64,000 bases of DNA. Source: Croceimicrobium sp965658965 (GTDB lineage: Bacteria; Bacteroidota; Bacteroidia; Flavobacteriales; Schleiferiaceae). The stretch spans positions 1 through 64,000 of the forward strand of contig CBFHVV010000007.1 in NCBI GenBank assembly GCA_965658965.1, in the 5' to 3' direction. A program made the position numbers and the translations under genes. Of this stretch, positions 26,345 to 34,981 are shown one piece after another (positions within the stretch are counted from its first letter, which is position 1; each line of letters opens with the position of its first letter). The notes beneath the pieces were generated by a model, which saw only the letters and a program-made list of their open reading frames with translations, ran no database searches and had not been told where the DNA came from.

Positions 26345-27808
26345 ATGTCGACACTTAAAAAACTCGCTTCCCAAACTGTTATTTATGGTTTAACTACCAT
26401 CTTGGCGCGTTTGTTAAATTTCGCACTAACGCCTTTGCACACTGGCATTATAGAAAAAGCCGAATACGGTGTATTGAATGATATTTATTCCATGATTGCC
26501 TTTTTGATGGTTGTTTTAACCTTCGGAATGGAAACCGCTTTTTTTCGGTTTTACAATGATAAAAAATACGCCCCTCGCGATATTTTTAGCCATACTGTTC
26601 TCTTTACGCTTTTTCTCTCCCTTGTTCTGATAACACTTTGCCTAGCCTTTTTAGAACCCATTGCCCAGGTTTTACAGTTTCCTGATCGGCCCTATTTTAT
26701 TGTTTGGATGTTGCTAATTGTAGCCATGGACGCTCTGGCAGCGGTGCCTTTTGCGAAGCTTCGTGCAGAAAACAAACCCATACGCTTCCTCTTTATCCGC
26801 TTGGGAGCAATTGCCTTAATGGTCGCATTAAACTTACTCTTCTTTTTAGGTTTACCTTATCTGCACGAGCAAAACCTATTACCCACATCTTTGGCATTCT
26901 TATATCAACCCGATTGGGGGGTAGCTTATGTTTTTATTGCCAATTTAATAGGCAATGCCTTTATGATTCTACTCTTCTTACCCGATTATTTTCAAATTCG
27001 CCTCAAGCTAAAACCCCAGCTCTTAAAAGAGTTACTCCTTTACACCAGCCCCTTGGTTATTGGTTTCCTTGCGGGGATTAGTAATGAGAAAGCGCAGTAC
27101 CAGTTTATGAAATTTCTTTTACCCGAAGGCCAAAACGATATTGCCATGGGGGTTTTTGGCGCAATGATGAAAATCGCCACTTTTATGATGCTCTTTATAC
27201 AAGCATTCCGTTTCGCTGCAGAGCCTTTCTTCTTTTCGGGGGAAGGCAATTTAAAAAGCAATATGGCGCGAGTATTAAAGTACTTCGTTATGGTTCAGTC
27301 CTTAATTTTTTTAGGCCTAGTAAGCTTTACAGAGATTATTAAATGGAGTCATTTTATCGATGAAAAATATTGGGAAGGCTGGGATATTGTACCCATTCTT
27401 CTCTTCGCCAATCTTCTTTTGGGCATTAATTTCAACCTCAACATTTGGTATAAGCTTAAAAACAAAACCCGCATGGGAGCTTATATTTCCTTCTTTGGCT
27501 TGGCCTTTACTATCGCCTTTAACCTTCTTCTTGTTCCCGATTACGGTTATACCGGCGCTGCTTATGCCACCCTAATTAGTTATGCTGCTATGACGGCCTA
27601 CTCCTATTATCTCAACCAAAAGCACGACCCCATTAATTACCCGGTAAAAACCATTGGAATGTATCTTGGCTTGGCCTTAATTGGAGCCTATTTAAGCTAT
27701 TATGTTTTTAAAGCGGAGCTTTTACCAGGACTTATTATTTTTAGCTTTTATCTAGCCTTTATGCTGTGGCTAGATGGGCGTGCACTCTTAAATTTGCGTA
27801 AAAAATGA
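26345..27808 (+). CDS. Polysaccharide-biosynthesis flippase, Wzx/MATE-like
   Basis: The 487-residue inner-membrane protein has 12-14 helices and the N-terminal pattern LASQTVIYGLTTILARLLNFALTPLHT typical of the oligosaccharide flippase family (MVF superfamily). Charged residues in helices (AENKPIRFLFIRLGAIAL) recur as in Wzx. It would move lipid-linked precursors across the inner membrane. Its last 4 bases overlap dut, starting a run of closely packed genes to 33139. No glycosyltransferase lies nearby, so the substrate is unknown. Confidence 0.85.
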   Translation: MSTLKKLASQTVIYGLTTILARLLNFALTPLHTGIIEKAEYGVLNDIYSMIAFLMVVLTFGMETAFFRFYNDKKYAPRDIFSHTVLFTLFLSLVLITLCLAFLEPIAQVLQFPDRPYFIVWMLLIVAMDALAAVPFAKLRAENKPIRFLFIRLGAIALMVALNLLFFLGLPYLHEQNLLPTSLAFLYQPDWGVAYVFIANLIGNAFMILLFLPDYFQIRLKLKPQLLKELLLYTSPLVIGFLAGISNEKAQYQFMKFLLPEGQNDIAMGVFGAMMKIATFMMLFIQAFRFAAEPFFFSGEGNLKSNMARVLKYFVMVQSLIFLGLVSFTEIIKWSHFIDEKYWEGWDIVPILLFANLLLGINFNLNIWYKLKNKTRMGAYISFFGLAFTIAFNLLLVPDYGYTGAAYATLISYAAMTAYSYYLNQKHDPINYPVKTIGMYLGLALIGAYLSYYVFKAELLPGLIIFSFYLAFMLWLDGRALLNLRKK

Positions 27809-28242
27809 CCACCGTTAAAGTTATTAATAAATCGGGCTTTGCCTTACCGGCCTACCAAACCAAAGGGTCCGCTGGCCTAGATTTGCAGGCCGTATTAAAT
27901 GAAGAGATTAGCCTAAAACCCCTCGAAAGGGTTTTGGTGAAAACTGGACTTTTTATTGCCCTCGAGCCTGGTTATGAAGCACAAGTTCGCCCCCGCAGTG
28001 GCCTAGCCTTTAAACAGGGGCTTAGTGTGCTCAACGCGCCTGGCACTATCGACTCCGATTACCGCGGAGAAATTGGAGTGATTCTCGTAAACCTTAGTAA
28101 TGAAACTGTTAGTATCGCTCCCGGAGAGCGCATTGCTCAATTGGTTATCGCCCAGTACAGCCAAATAGAATGGGACTTAAGCGAAAGCCTAGAAGAAACC
28201 GAAAGAGGGACTGGAGGCTTCGGCAGTACTGGAAAAAAATAG
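27805..28242 (+). CDS. dut: Deoxyuridine 5'-triphosphate nucleotidohydrolase
   Basis: The trimeric dUTPase turns dUTP into dUMP and pyrophosphate, keeping uracil out of DNA and feeding thymidylate synthesis. All five family motifs are visible in 145 residues: AGLDLQAV, PRSGLAFKQG, GTIDSDYRGEIGVILVN, GERIAQLVI, and the flexible Arg-rich end RGTGGFGSTGK. Placement after the flippase with a 4-base overlap is a habit of many Flavobacteria. Confidence 0.97.
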   Translation: MTTVKVINKSGFALPAYQTKGSAGLDLQAVLNEEISLKPLERVLVKTGLFIALEPGYEAQVRPRSGLAFKQGLSVLNAPGTIDSDYRGEIGVILVNLSNETVSIAPGERIAQLVIAQYSQIEWDLSESLEETERGTGGFGSTGKK

Positions 28243-28290
28243 CTTTAATTTTTAACAATAAAGTAGTCTGATTTTTAGGCAAACTGCATT

Positions 28291-28319
28291 TTTGTAACTA
28301 ACATTGTTTAATACATTCA
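28291..28319 (+). promoter_or_regulatory. Possible promoter for the nucleotidyltransferase gene
   Basis: TTTG at 28291-28294 is followed after 17 bases by TACATTCA at 28312-28319, which matches TAnnTTTG at six of eight positions. It is the best candidate in the 93-base gap, but two mismatches make it weak; readthrough from dut is also possible. Confidence 0.35.
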
Positions 28320-28335
28320 AACAAAAATTCGCACC

Positions 28336-29340
28336 ATGAAAATAATCGTACCGATGGCTGGCCGCGGCAGCCGTTTAAGACCTCATACTTTAACTGTTCC
28401 TAAGCCCTTAATCCCTATTGCCGGCAAGCCAATTGTGCAACGTTTGGTAGAGGATATTGTAAAAGTAGCTGGACAAAAAGTAGACGAAATTGCCTTTATT
28501 ATTGGTGATTTCGGTGCAGAAGTAGAGGAAAACCTAAAGAATATCGCTGCTTCTCTTGGCGCTAAAGGCAGTATTTTTTACCAAGACAAACCTTTAGGAA
28601 CAGCGCATGCTATTCTTTGTGCTAAAGAAGCTCTTAGCGGCAATGTGGTGGTTGCTTTCGCAGATACGCTTTTCCGTGCCGACTTTAGTTTAGACGTGCA
28701 AAACGACGGCGTAATTTGGACTAAAAGAGTGGAAAATCCTGCTGCTTTTGGTGTGGTTAAAAAAGATGATAATGGCATAATTACAGATTTCGTAGAAAAG
28801 CCCGAAACCTTTGTTTCTGATGAAGCAATTATTGGTATCTACTACTTTAAAGACGGCGAATATTTACGTAATGAATTACAATATCTTTTAGATAATGACA
28901 TTACAGACAAAGGTGAATATCAGCTAACCAATGCTTTGGAAAACATGAAGGCCAAGGGTAGCAAGTTTACCTCTGGTACTGTTAATGAATGGATGGACTG
29001 CGGCAACAAAGCGGTAACCTTAGAAACAAATGGGAAAATTCTCGGCTTTATTAAAGAAGATGAGAAACTTGTAAGTGATGAGGCCACGATAGAGAATAGT
29101 AAAATAATTGAGCCCTGCTATATTGCGGCCGGTGCTAAAATTATTAACTCCACCGTTGGCCCGCGTGTTAGCGTTGGCGCCAATAGCCTTGTTACTGATT
29201 CGCATTTAGAGGATGTTTTAATCCAAGAAGATAGCGAGATTAGTAATGCCACCCTTAAAAACTCAATGATTGGAAATAAAGCCAAATTTAATGGCAAATT
29301 CACAGAAATATCTATTGGCGATTACAGCGTATTGGAATAA
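28336..29340 (+). CDS. Sugar-1-phosphate nucleotidyltransferase with C-terminal hexapeptide repeats
   Basis: The 334-residue protein starts with the nucleotidyltransferase loop GRGSRLRPHTLTVPKPLIP (NTP phosphate binding), with a later sugar-binding region (DKPLGTAHAILCA and VEKPETF) and the metal-binding Asp pair region (FADTLF). The C-terminal part (about 245-334) has the repeating I/V/A hexapeptides of a left-handed beta-helix (IEPCYIAAGAKIINSTVGP). This is the layout of glucose-1-phosphate thymidylyltransferase-like and mannose-1-phosphate guanylyltransferase-like proteins. The nucleotide and sugar cannot be named. It would supply an activated sugar for envelope glycans, in keeping with the flippase upstream. 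Confidence 0.85.
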   Translation: MKIIVPMAGRGSRLRPHTLTVPKPLIPIAGKPIVQRLVEDIVKVAGQKVDEIAFIIGDFGAEVEENLKNIAASLGAKGSIFYQDKPLGTAHAILCAKEALSGNVVVAFADTLFRADFSLDVQNDGVIWTKRVENPAAFGVVKKDDNGIITDFVEKPETFVSDEAIIGIYYFKDGEYLRNELQYLLDNDITDKGEYQLTNALENMKAKGSKFTSGTVNEWMDCGNKAVTLETNGKILGFIKEDEKLVSDEATIENSKIIEPCYIAAGAKIINSTVGPRVSVGANSLVTDSHLEDVLIQEDSEISNATLKNSMIGNKAKFNGKFTEISIGDYSVLE

Positions 29341-31018
29341 GACTTTATTCCTCTTTATCTTAATTTCATCTAGCGTAAGCCTTTCTGCCCAGAATAAGCT
29401 CCGGGGAGAGAGGCTTAGGCTTTTTAATGAAAATTTCTTTGCAGCGGAAAACTATAAACTTCGCGGTGAAAACGAAAAGGCCGAGGCCCTCTTTGGCGAG
29501 CTTTACCGCATAGATTCCGATAATAGTGCCGTTTGCTACGAATTAGCCCAATTGGCGATAAAACGACAAGATCAAAACAATGGCCTGTTTTACGCAGAGC
29601 GAGCCATGGAATTAGATCCTAATAATACTTGGTATATGCTTCTTTGTGCAGCTATCTACAAACAAGCACAGCTTAGAGAAAAGCAACTAAGTATCTATCA
29701 AAAGTTAGTTCAGCAAAACCGTGAAAACTTAGACTATCGCTACGAACTCGCTCAATCTTTAGTAGACGCTGGTAGAACCGACTCCGCCCTCGCTCATATC
29801 GATACCATCGAAAATACCCTTGGCCCTTTAGAATCTTTAATCGAGTTGAAAAAAATAGCTCATCTTCAATCTAATAACGTAGACGGTGCCGCGGCAGCCA
29901 TTCGACAATTAATTGAGAGAAACCCAAAAGAACTCGATAATTACGGCGCTTTGGGTCAACTGTATCAGATAAATGGCCGCAATCAAGAAGCCTTGGCTAT
30001 TTACCAAAAAATGGTTGAGCTAGACAGCAGCGATCCGAGACCACACTTAGATCTGGCGAATTACTACCGACAAGTTAATGATAAGGAAGCTTCTTTATAT
30101 CATTTACGAAAGGCGGTACAAAGCCCCCGCTTAAACATGGACCGAAAAATAGGTGTTTTAGTTAGCCTTTTTGATGCTTCTTTAAAAGATAGCAGCCTGG
30201 CCAGCGAAGCCTACCTAATGCTAAACGACATCGTAGATAGTGGCGTAAAAGATCCCCGAATTTTTGCCCTGTACGGCGATTATTTAAGCAGAGACGGCCG
30301 TGATACCGAGGCAATTGGTTTTTACAAAAAAGCCTTAGCCTTAGAGCAGAAGTATCAACTTTGGGAGCAAATTTTACTCATTGAAATTCAGAATAGGCTT
30401 TTTGACAGCTTGCGCCAAGATGCGCCGGCTGCGATAGATTTTTACCCCAATCAGGCTTTTCCTTACTTACTGGCTGGTATTGCCTTTAATGAAGCAGACA
30501 ATAGCAGTGAGGCTCTTTCCTATTTAGAAAGCGGTTTAATTTACGTGGTACAAAATCCGAATTTAAAATTAGAATTTTACCTACAATTGGCCGCCGCCTA
30601 TCATCTGGAAAAAGAACATAAACAAAGTGATACTTATTTCGATAAAGCCCTAAGCCTAGATCCGAAAAATGCCACGGCTTTAAATAATTACGCTTATTAT
30701 TTGGCCCAACGTGGCGAAAAACTAGAAAAAGCCTTAGAGCTTACACAAAAAAGTAACGAGCTGAAACCTAATAATGCTGTTTTTTTAGACACCTGGGCCT
30801 GGGTGCTTTTTAAACAAAAGCAGTACCCTTTAGCTTTAGAAAAAATAGAAGCAGCACTCGCCCTAAGCGCAACTAAAGATGCGGAAGTACTGGAGCATTA
30901 TGCCGATATATTAGCCGCTAACAATCGTTCGCAAGAAGCCTTAAAGCAGTACCAGCTGGCCCTTGAGAAAGATCCAAAAAATCTTAGTCTGCAGCAAAAA
31001 ATAGACGCTCTACAATGA
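29291..31018 (+). CDS. Tetratricopeptide-repeat protein with signal peptide
   Basis: A 575-residue exported protein. Met at 29291 lies inside the preceding gene (50-base overlap); a TTG at 29315 would make a more compact signal peptide (AITAYWNKTLFLFILISSSVSLSAQ-type core), so the start is uncertain. After the signal it is almost all TPR: about a dozen 34-residue units with the W/L/G-Y/A-F-A-P pattern, clear ones at PNNTWYMLLCAAIYKQAQL, DNYGALGQLYQINGR and PKNATALNNYAYYLAQRGE. Such proteins act as scaffolds in the periplasm. It is followed after a 4-base overlap by the DUF4292 lipoprotein and then the EnvC-like gene, an arrangement common in Bacteroidetes. Confidence 0.85.
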   Translation: MANSQKYLLAITAYWNKTLFLFILISSSVSLSAQNKLRGERLRLFNENFFAAENYKLRGENEKAEALFGELYRIDSDNSAVCYELAQLAIKRQDQNNGLFYAERAMELDPNNTWYMLLCAAIYKQAQLREKQLSIYQKLVQQNRENLDYRYELAQSLVDAGRTDSALAHIDTIENTLGPLESLIELKKIAHLQSNNVDGAAAAIRQLIERNPKELDNYGALGQLYQINGRNQEALAIYQKMVELDSSDPRPHLDLANYYRQVNDKEASLYHLRKAVQSPRLNMDRKIGVLVSLFDASLKDSSLASEAYLMLNDIVDSGVKDPRIFALYGDYLSRDGRDTEAIGFYKKALALEQKYQLWEQILLIEIQNRLFDSLRQDAPAAIDFYPNQAFPYLLAGIAFNEADNSSEALSYLESGLIYVVQNPNLKLEFYLQLAAAYHLEKEHKQSDTYFDKALSLDPKNATALNNYAYYLAQRGEKLEKALELTQKSNELKPNNAVFLDTWAWVLFKQKQYPLALEKIEAALALSATKDAEVLEHYADILAANNRSQEALKQYQLALEKDPKNLSLQQKIDALQ

Positions 31019-31800
31019 GAATAATAAGCTCCCTTATCGCCCTGCTTCTTTTAATGGGAAGCTGCGGTTTAAAACGCAATCTACCGGAAGGCGCTCCTCG
31101 CTATTTAAAATTAGCCAAGCTAGAAGACAAAATACAAGAGGAGTCCTTTCAGTTTGAGAAGCTTAGCATTAAAGGAAAAGGCAAGGTTCGCAGTGCCGCT
31201 TTTAACCAATCCTTTCGTTATGAAATTCGCATTATAAAAGATAGCCTTATATGGGTAGACATTGCTGATCCTTTTATTGGCCTGAAGGTAGCCCGCGGCA
31301 TTCTTAGCCCCAAAGGCTTCTCTTACTACAACCGCCTAAATAGAGACTATGCAGAAGGCAGCCCAGCAACGATGGCTAAAAAACTAGGTATCGAATTTCA
31401 ATTTGCTCCTCTAATGGCCGCCCTTGGAGCAAATTACTGGCAAATGGAAGGAATGCGCTTCCAAAGCTTCATTGCGCAGTCCTACCTCATTCACAATTAC
31501 GACCCAAGCGGAAAGGTTCAAAGCATAGAAGCGCAAACTGAATTTGTAAATCAAGAAATTAACGCTCGCCTTTTTCGCCCTAACTACCTAGAAATTAAAC
31601 AACCAACCGACGGTAAAGTATTTCGTGTTAAATACCTCGATTACCAGAAATTTGGTGACTTTCAATTTCCTAGCCAAGTAGATATTGAGTTTTTAGACGG
31701 TGATAAAACACAAGTGATATTAGATATTAAAAGTGTAGAGAAGCACGAAAAACTTAGTACTCCTTATAGCATTCCTTCTAAGTATGACTTGGCGCCTTAA
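31015..31800 (+). CDS. DUF4292 lipoprotein (LolB-like)
   Basis: A 261-residue lipoprotein with lipobox LMGSC (Cys17). The remainder is beta-rich with the DUF4292 pattern, including SLIWVDIADPFIGLKVARG near 90 and KVFRVKYLDYQKFGD near 205. The family is distantly related to the LolA/LolB fold, which suggests binding of a lipid at the outer membrane; no direct evidence exists in the sequence. It is sandwiched between the TPR and EnvC-like genes with 4- and 17-base overlaps, so the three are likely one functional unit at the envelope. Confidence 0.82.
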   Translation: MRIISSLIALLLLMGSCGLKRNLPEGAPRYLKLAKLEDKIQEESFQFEKLSIKGKGKVRSAAFNQSFRYEIRIIKDSLIWVDIADPFIGLKVARGILSPKGFSYYNRLNRDYAEGSPATMAKKLGIEFQFAPLMAALGANYWQMEGMRFQSFIAQSYLIHNYDPSGKVQSIEAQTEFVNQEINARLFRPNYLEIKQPTDGKVFRVKYLDYQKFGDFQFPSQVDIEFLDGDKTQVILDIKSVEKHEKLSTPYSIPSKYDLAP

Positions 31801-33139
31801 AATACTACTGCTCTTTTTCTACCTCGCTTTGGGCCTAAACTTGCAAGCGCAAGAAAGTGAACGCCAAAAATTAGAATCACAAAAGATTAAACTTTTGGAT
31901 GAAATTGAGTTGGCTAATCGTATCCTTAAAGAAACCCAAAAGGACCGCGAGAACTCGGTAGGAACCATCGAGACCGTAGAACAAAAACTTCGCTTGCGGG
32001 AACGGCTTATTCGCACTTTAGACCGTGAGATAGAGCTTTTGGAAGAAGAGTCGGAAAAAATTCAAGAGCGTAACGACACTTTGCGAGTACGAATTGAAAC
32101 ACTGAAGGCTTCGTATGCTAAAATGATTCAACAGGCCTATAAAAGTCGGAAAAATATTAGCCGCCTAATGTTTATTCTTTCCTCACAAGATTTTAACCAA
32201 GCATTGCGACGAATTGAATACCTCAAGCAATACAGTGCTTACCGCGAAAGGCAGGTAAAAGAAATTGAAGAAAAAGAAAAGGAGCTTGCCCGTGAGATGG
32301 AAAAATTACGCGTGCAAAAAATTCGTAAAAACGCCGTGCGCACCCAGTTAAACCAAGAGAAGCAAAAACTAAGCGACGAGCGGTTAAGTCAGGAGGATGC
32401 TATTGTTGCCTTTAAAGAAATGGAGGATAACCTGAAGAAATCCTTAAAAGAAAAACAAGCAGAAGCGCAAAAAGTAGAAAAAGAAATTAGTCGAATTATT
32501 GCCGCTGAAATTGCGAAAGCTAAGGCTAAAGCTGCACGCAAGCAGTTAGAGGATAGGGCAATTGAAATTGGCTTAGTGCGCGGTAAAGACTTTAGCAGTA
32601 ATACGAGCAATAATCGCATTAAAGAGCTTATCACCGCTAAGGAAAAATCTTTAAAAGCTGCCAACATCAAAGTAGCAGAAGCAAGCCCTACCTATGAGTT
32701 AACCCCAGAAACGCGGCTTATTTCTGCCAATTTTGAAGCAAACCGTAAGCGCCTGCCGTGGCCGGTTGAACGTGGTTTGGTAGTAGGTAATTTTGGTCCG
32801 CAGAGGCATCCCGTGGTAAAAAGCGTAATTATTGACAACCGTGGGGTGGACATTGCTACAGAAAAAGAAGCAGTTATTAGAGCCGTCTTTGATGGTGAAG
32901 TATTAAATATGTTTCGCATGCCCACAGGGCAATTAGCTTTAATAATTACCCATGGCAACTACTTTAGTGTCTATCAAAATATTACTGACATTACGGTCAG
33001 CAAAGGTGAAAAGGTTACTAAAATGCAAGCCTTAGGAAAATCCTATACCAACCCCATTAATTCTGAAACCAAGCTTCATTTTGAAATTTGGAGCGATCAA
33101 AATGCGGTAAATCCCTTACTTTGGCTTAGTCCGAAATGA
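31784..33139 (+). CDS. EnvC-like murein hydrolase activator with degenerate LytM domain
   Basis: The 451-residue protein has a signal peptide (about 1-20), a very long coiled coil (about 24-255, rich in E, K, R, Q), and a C-terminal LytM/peptidase M23 domain (about 330-451, ending NPLLWL). The zinc ligands are incomplete: the first HxxxD has become NRGVDI, with the Asp kept but no His, and the last HxH reads KLHF, keeping only one His. It therefore cannot be an active endopeptidase. In E. coli such EnvC/NlpD proteins activate amidases at the septum, and that is the likely role here. The start overlaps the DUF4292 gene by 17 bases. The gene overlaps the convergent methyltransferase by 24 bases. 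Confidence 0.9.
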   Translation: MTWRLKILLLFFYLALGLNLQAQESERQKLESQKIKLLDEIELANRILKETQKDRENSVGTIETVEQKLRLRERLIRTLDREIELLEEESEKIQERNDTLRVRIETLKASYAKMIQQAYKSRKNISRLMFILSSQDFNQALRRIEYLKQYSAYRERQVKEIEEKEKELAREMEKLRVQKIRKNAVRTQLNQEKQKLSDERLSQEDAIVAFKEMEDNLKKSLKEKQAEAQKVEKEISRIIAAEIAKAKAKAARKQLEDRAIEIGLVRGKDFSSNTSNNRIKELITAKEKSLKAANIKVAEASPTYELTPETRLISANFEANRKRLPWPVERGLVVGNFGPQRHPVVKSVIIDNRGVDIATEKEAVIRAVFDGEVLNMFRMPTGQLALIITHGNYFSVYQNITDITVSKGEKVTKMQALGKSYTNPINSETKLHFEIWSDQNAVNPLLWLSPK

Positions 33140-33589
33140 TGGCGGCTTTGGGAAAAATCGCCCCACTCTTTTTTTATAGCGCGGGTAAATTTTAAACCTT
33201 TCACTCAGTCGCTTTTCTTCGTAGGCACTTTTAAAGTAAAAGAGTAAAAACAGAGCCATACAGATTAGTAATTTGTATAAATCGGCGCTATAGAAAGCGT
33301 AGCCACCTGTTATTAGAATTATACCGCTGTAAATTGGGTGGCGTACAATAGAAAAAATGCCCCAGGTTACTAATTCAGAATTATCAGTCGGCGTGGGCCA
33401 AACACTAATGAAGTTACGCAATTGCATAAAAGCCCAAAACACCTCTATTAAACCAATAATTAAGACTAGCTGAGCAGGCCACTGTGGCAGTTGCGGTAAG
33501 CTTTGCTCCAGCTGAACTGGCAAAACAAATAAGACAAAAAGAAGCAATTGCAAGCCTACAAAGAAAAAGTCTTTTTTAGTTTTTCGCAT
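33116..33589 (-). CDS. ICMT-like membrane methyltransferase family protein
   Basis: A 157-residue membrane protein with four helices. The end carries the signature of the isoprenylcysteine carboxyl methyltransferase/phospholipid methyltransferase fold: RHPIYSG at about 80-86 and, after the last helix, EEKRLSERFKIYPRYKKRVGRFFP, where the Glu and Tyr-x-x-Tyr form the S-adenosylmethionine pocket. Substrate is unknown; in bacteria these methylate small lipids or thiols. The last 24 bases overlap the end of the EnvC-like gene on the other strand. Confidence 0.8.
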   Translation of the reverse strand: MRKTKKDFFFVGLQLLLFVLFVLPVQLEQSLPQLPQWPAQLVLIIGLIEVFWAFMQLRNFISVWPTPTDNSELVTWGIFSIVRHPIYSGIILITGGYAFYSADLYKLLICMALFLLFYFKSAYEEKRLSERFKIYPRYKKRVGRFFPKPPSFRTKPK

Positions 33590-33639
33590 AATATCGCCTC
33601 TCGCTAATAGCCAACCACCTTGATTGCTTAATTTAGTAT

Positions 33640-33960
33640 TTAATCGTCTAGGTCAGCATCCGGTGTATCGCTCGCCACCTCATCATCCCCTAGGTCCAAA
33701 TCATCATCCTCTTCCTCCTCCATAAAGGCTTCGATTTTACGATCCATCTCCACGCTAATCTTTACTAGGTATTTAGTCTCTTGAGTCTCAAAAGGCACGG
33801 CTTTAACCATCGCACCCTGTGCATTCTGAAATTTAACAATATCCTCATCATCATAACCATAAGGGTAACGATCGGCGAATAGAGCAAGAATATCTTGAGT
33901 AATGTTTTTATAATCAACTATAACCCGGCGCTTGGGAGTACTACTTTTTGAGGTCGGCAT
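33640..33960 (-). CDS. Conserved small protein with acidic C-terminal tail
   Basis: The 106-residue cytosolic protein has a compact N-terminal domain (about 10-78, DYKNITQDILALFADRYPYG and NAQGAMVKAVPFETQETKYL) followed by a tail of nearly pure Asp/Glu (about 81-106). Small proteins of this form occur across Flavobacteria without an assigned function. Acidic tails may bind basic proteins or RNA-binding partners. It is a single gene, with 147 bases to the metal-uptake operon behind it. Confidence 0.7.
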   Translation of the reverse strand: MPTSKSSTPKRRVIVDYKNITQDILALFADRYPYGYDDEDIVKFQNAQGAMVKAVPFETQETKYLVKISVEMDRKIEAFMEEEEDDDLDLGDDEVASDTPDADLDD

Positions 33961-34021
33961 AATTAATAATCGTTTAGAGCTTGCTTAAAACCGTTTTGTT
34001 CTTGCAAATATGCACCTTGTC

Positions 34022-34049
34022 TTCTAATATTTTTCAAAGCTTATTAGAA
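34022..34049. other. AT-rich perfect inverted repeat
   Basis: TTCTAATA (34022-34029) and TATTAGAA (34042-34049) form 8-base arms with a 12-base loop. It lies downstream of the minus-strand metal operon and upstream of the 106-residue gene. It could be a weak terminator for the operon or an upstream site for the small gene; no T-tract clearly decides this. Confidence 0.35.
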
Positions 34050-34107
34050 AAATACGCTTTTTTATGTGGCACTAGTTTACAGCACTAAAGTACTTATTAT
34101 TAGTCAC

Positions 34108-34980
34108 TTATTTCCTCGGGAACGCATCTACCTTGAGTAGGCGGCGCTGAATACGCGTAAAAACAAGAGCAAGTAAAAAGAAAATACCCGCCACCGTAAC
34201 CATTGCCCCGGCGATACTTGCATTGAGCACAAGGGCTAAGTAATAGCCACCCATAGCTGAAAAAAAGGCAAATAATACCGACAACAAAAGCATCTTTTTT
34301 AAGCGTTTCGTGAGCAAATAAGCCGTGGCCGGTGGTACCACCAAGAGCGCCACAATTAGGATGGCTCCCACAATTTCAAAAGACAAAACCGTAGTAATAG
34401 AAACCATGCTCATAAAAACCAAATGCCAAGCTAGAGTGGAGATGCCTAATGATTTGGCATAATCACTATTAAAGGAAGTGATTTTTAAGCCTTTAAAAGC
34501 AAACACGACAAAGAGTAAGCTAAGCAGAAAAAGTACGGCCGAAATAATAGTGGCACGAGGAAAGTAAAGTCCGCCCTTTGAGAAATAAACCAAATCAAAG
34601 GGTATATAGGCTATTTCTCCGTACAAAACACAGTCTTGGTCTAAGTCCACCTGTTCGGTGTAGCCGCTTATAAGTATAACGCCAATAGCAAAAAGCCAAG
34701 TAAAGCTTATTCCTATAGATGCGTCTTCTTGCAAGTGCACCTTTTTATGTAAAAGTTCGATAAGAAGAGTTACAAGGAGGCCGGCCAAGCTTGCCCCAAC
34801 CAGTATAATAATATTATCGCGACTCCCCGAAACCATGAAAGCCAAAACAATACCCGGCAAAACCGCATGGGAAATAGCATCGCCTAGCATGGCCATTTTG
34901 CGCAGCAGTAAAAAGCTGCCCAGTAAGGCACAGGTCATGGCTACTAAGGCTCCGGTTAATATGATGAAAAACGCTGCCAT
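34108..34980 (-). CDS. Metal ABC transporter permease (ABC-3 family)
   Basis: A 290-residue inner-membrane permease with about eight helices, similar to ZnuB/MntB/TroD. FLLLRKMAMLGDAISHAVLPG near the N-terminus is the family signature and matches the corresponding part of its neighbour (FLRKRALVGDAIAHAILPG). I chose ATG at 34980; 18 residues of non-family sequence precede it in the longer frame. It begins 1 base after the stop of the fused permease gene. With that neighbour it would form a heterodimeric channel for a divalent metal, energised by the ATPase at 36267-37079. Confidence 0.9.
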   Translation of the reverse strand: MAAFFIILTGALVAMTCALLGSFLLLRKMAMLGDAISHAVLPGIVLAFMVSGSRDNIIILVGASLAGLLVTLLIELLHKKVHLQEDASIGISFTWLFAIGVILISGYTEQVDLDQDCVLYGEIAYIPFDLVYFSKGGLYFPRATIISAVLFLLSLLFVVFAFKGLKITSFNSDYAKSLGISTLAWHLVFMSMVSITTVLSFEIVGAILIVALLVVPPATAYLLTKRLKKMLLLSVLFAFFSAMGGYYLALVLNASIAGAMVTVAGIFFLLALVFTRIQRRLLKVDAFPRK

Positions 34981-34981
34981 C

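Noticed and set aside
26704..27081. 125-residue frame within the flippase gene
   Set aside because: It has no family pattern and runs inside a well supported gene in another frame.
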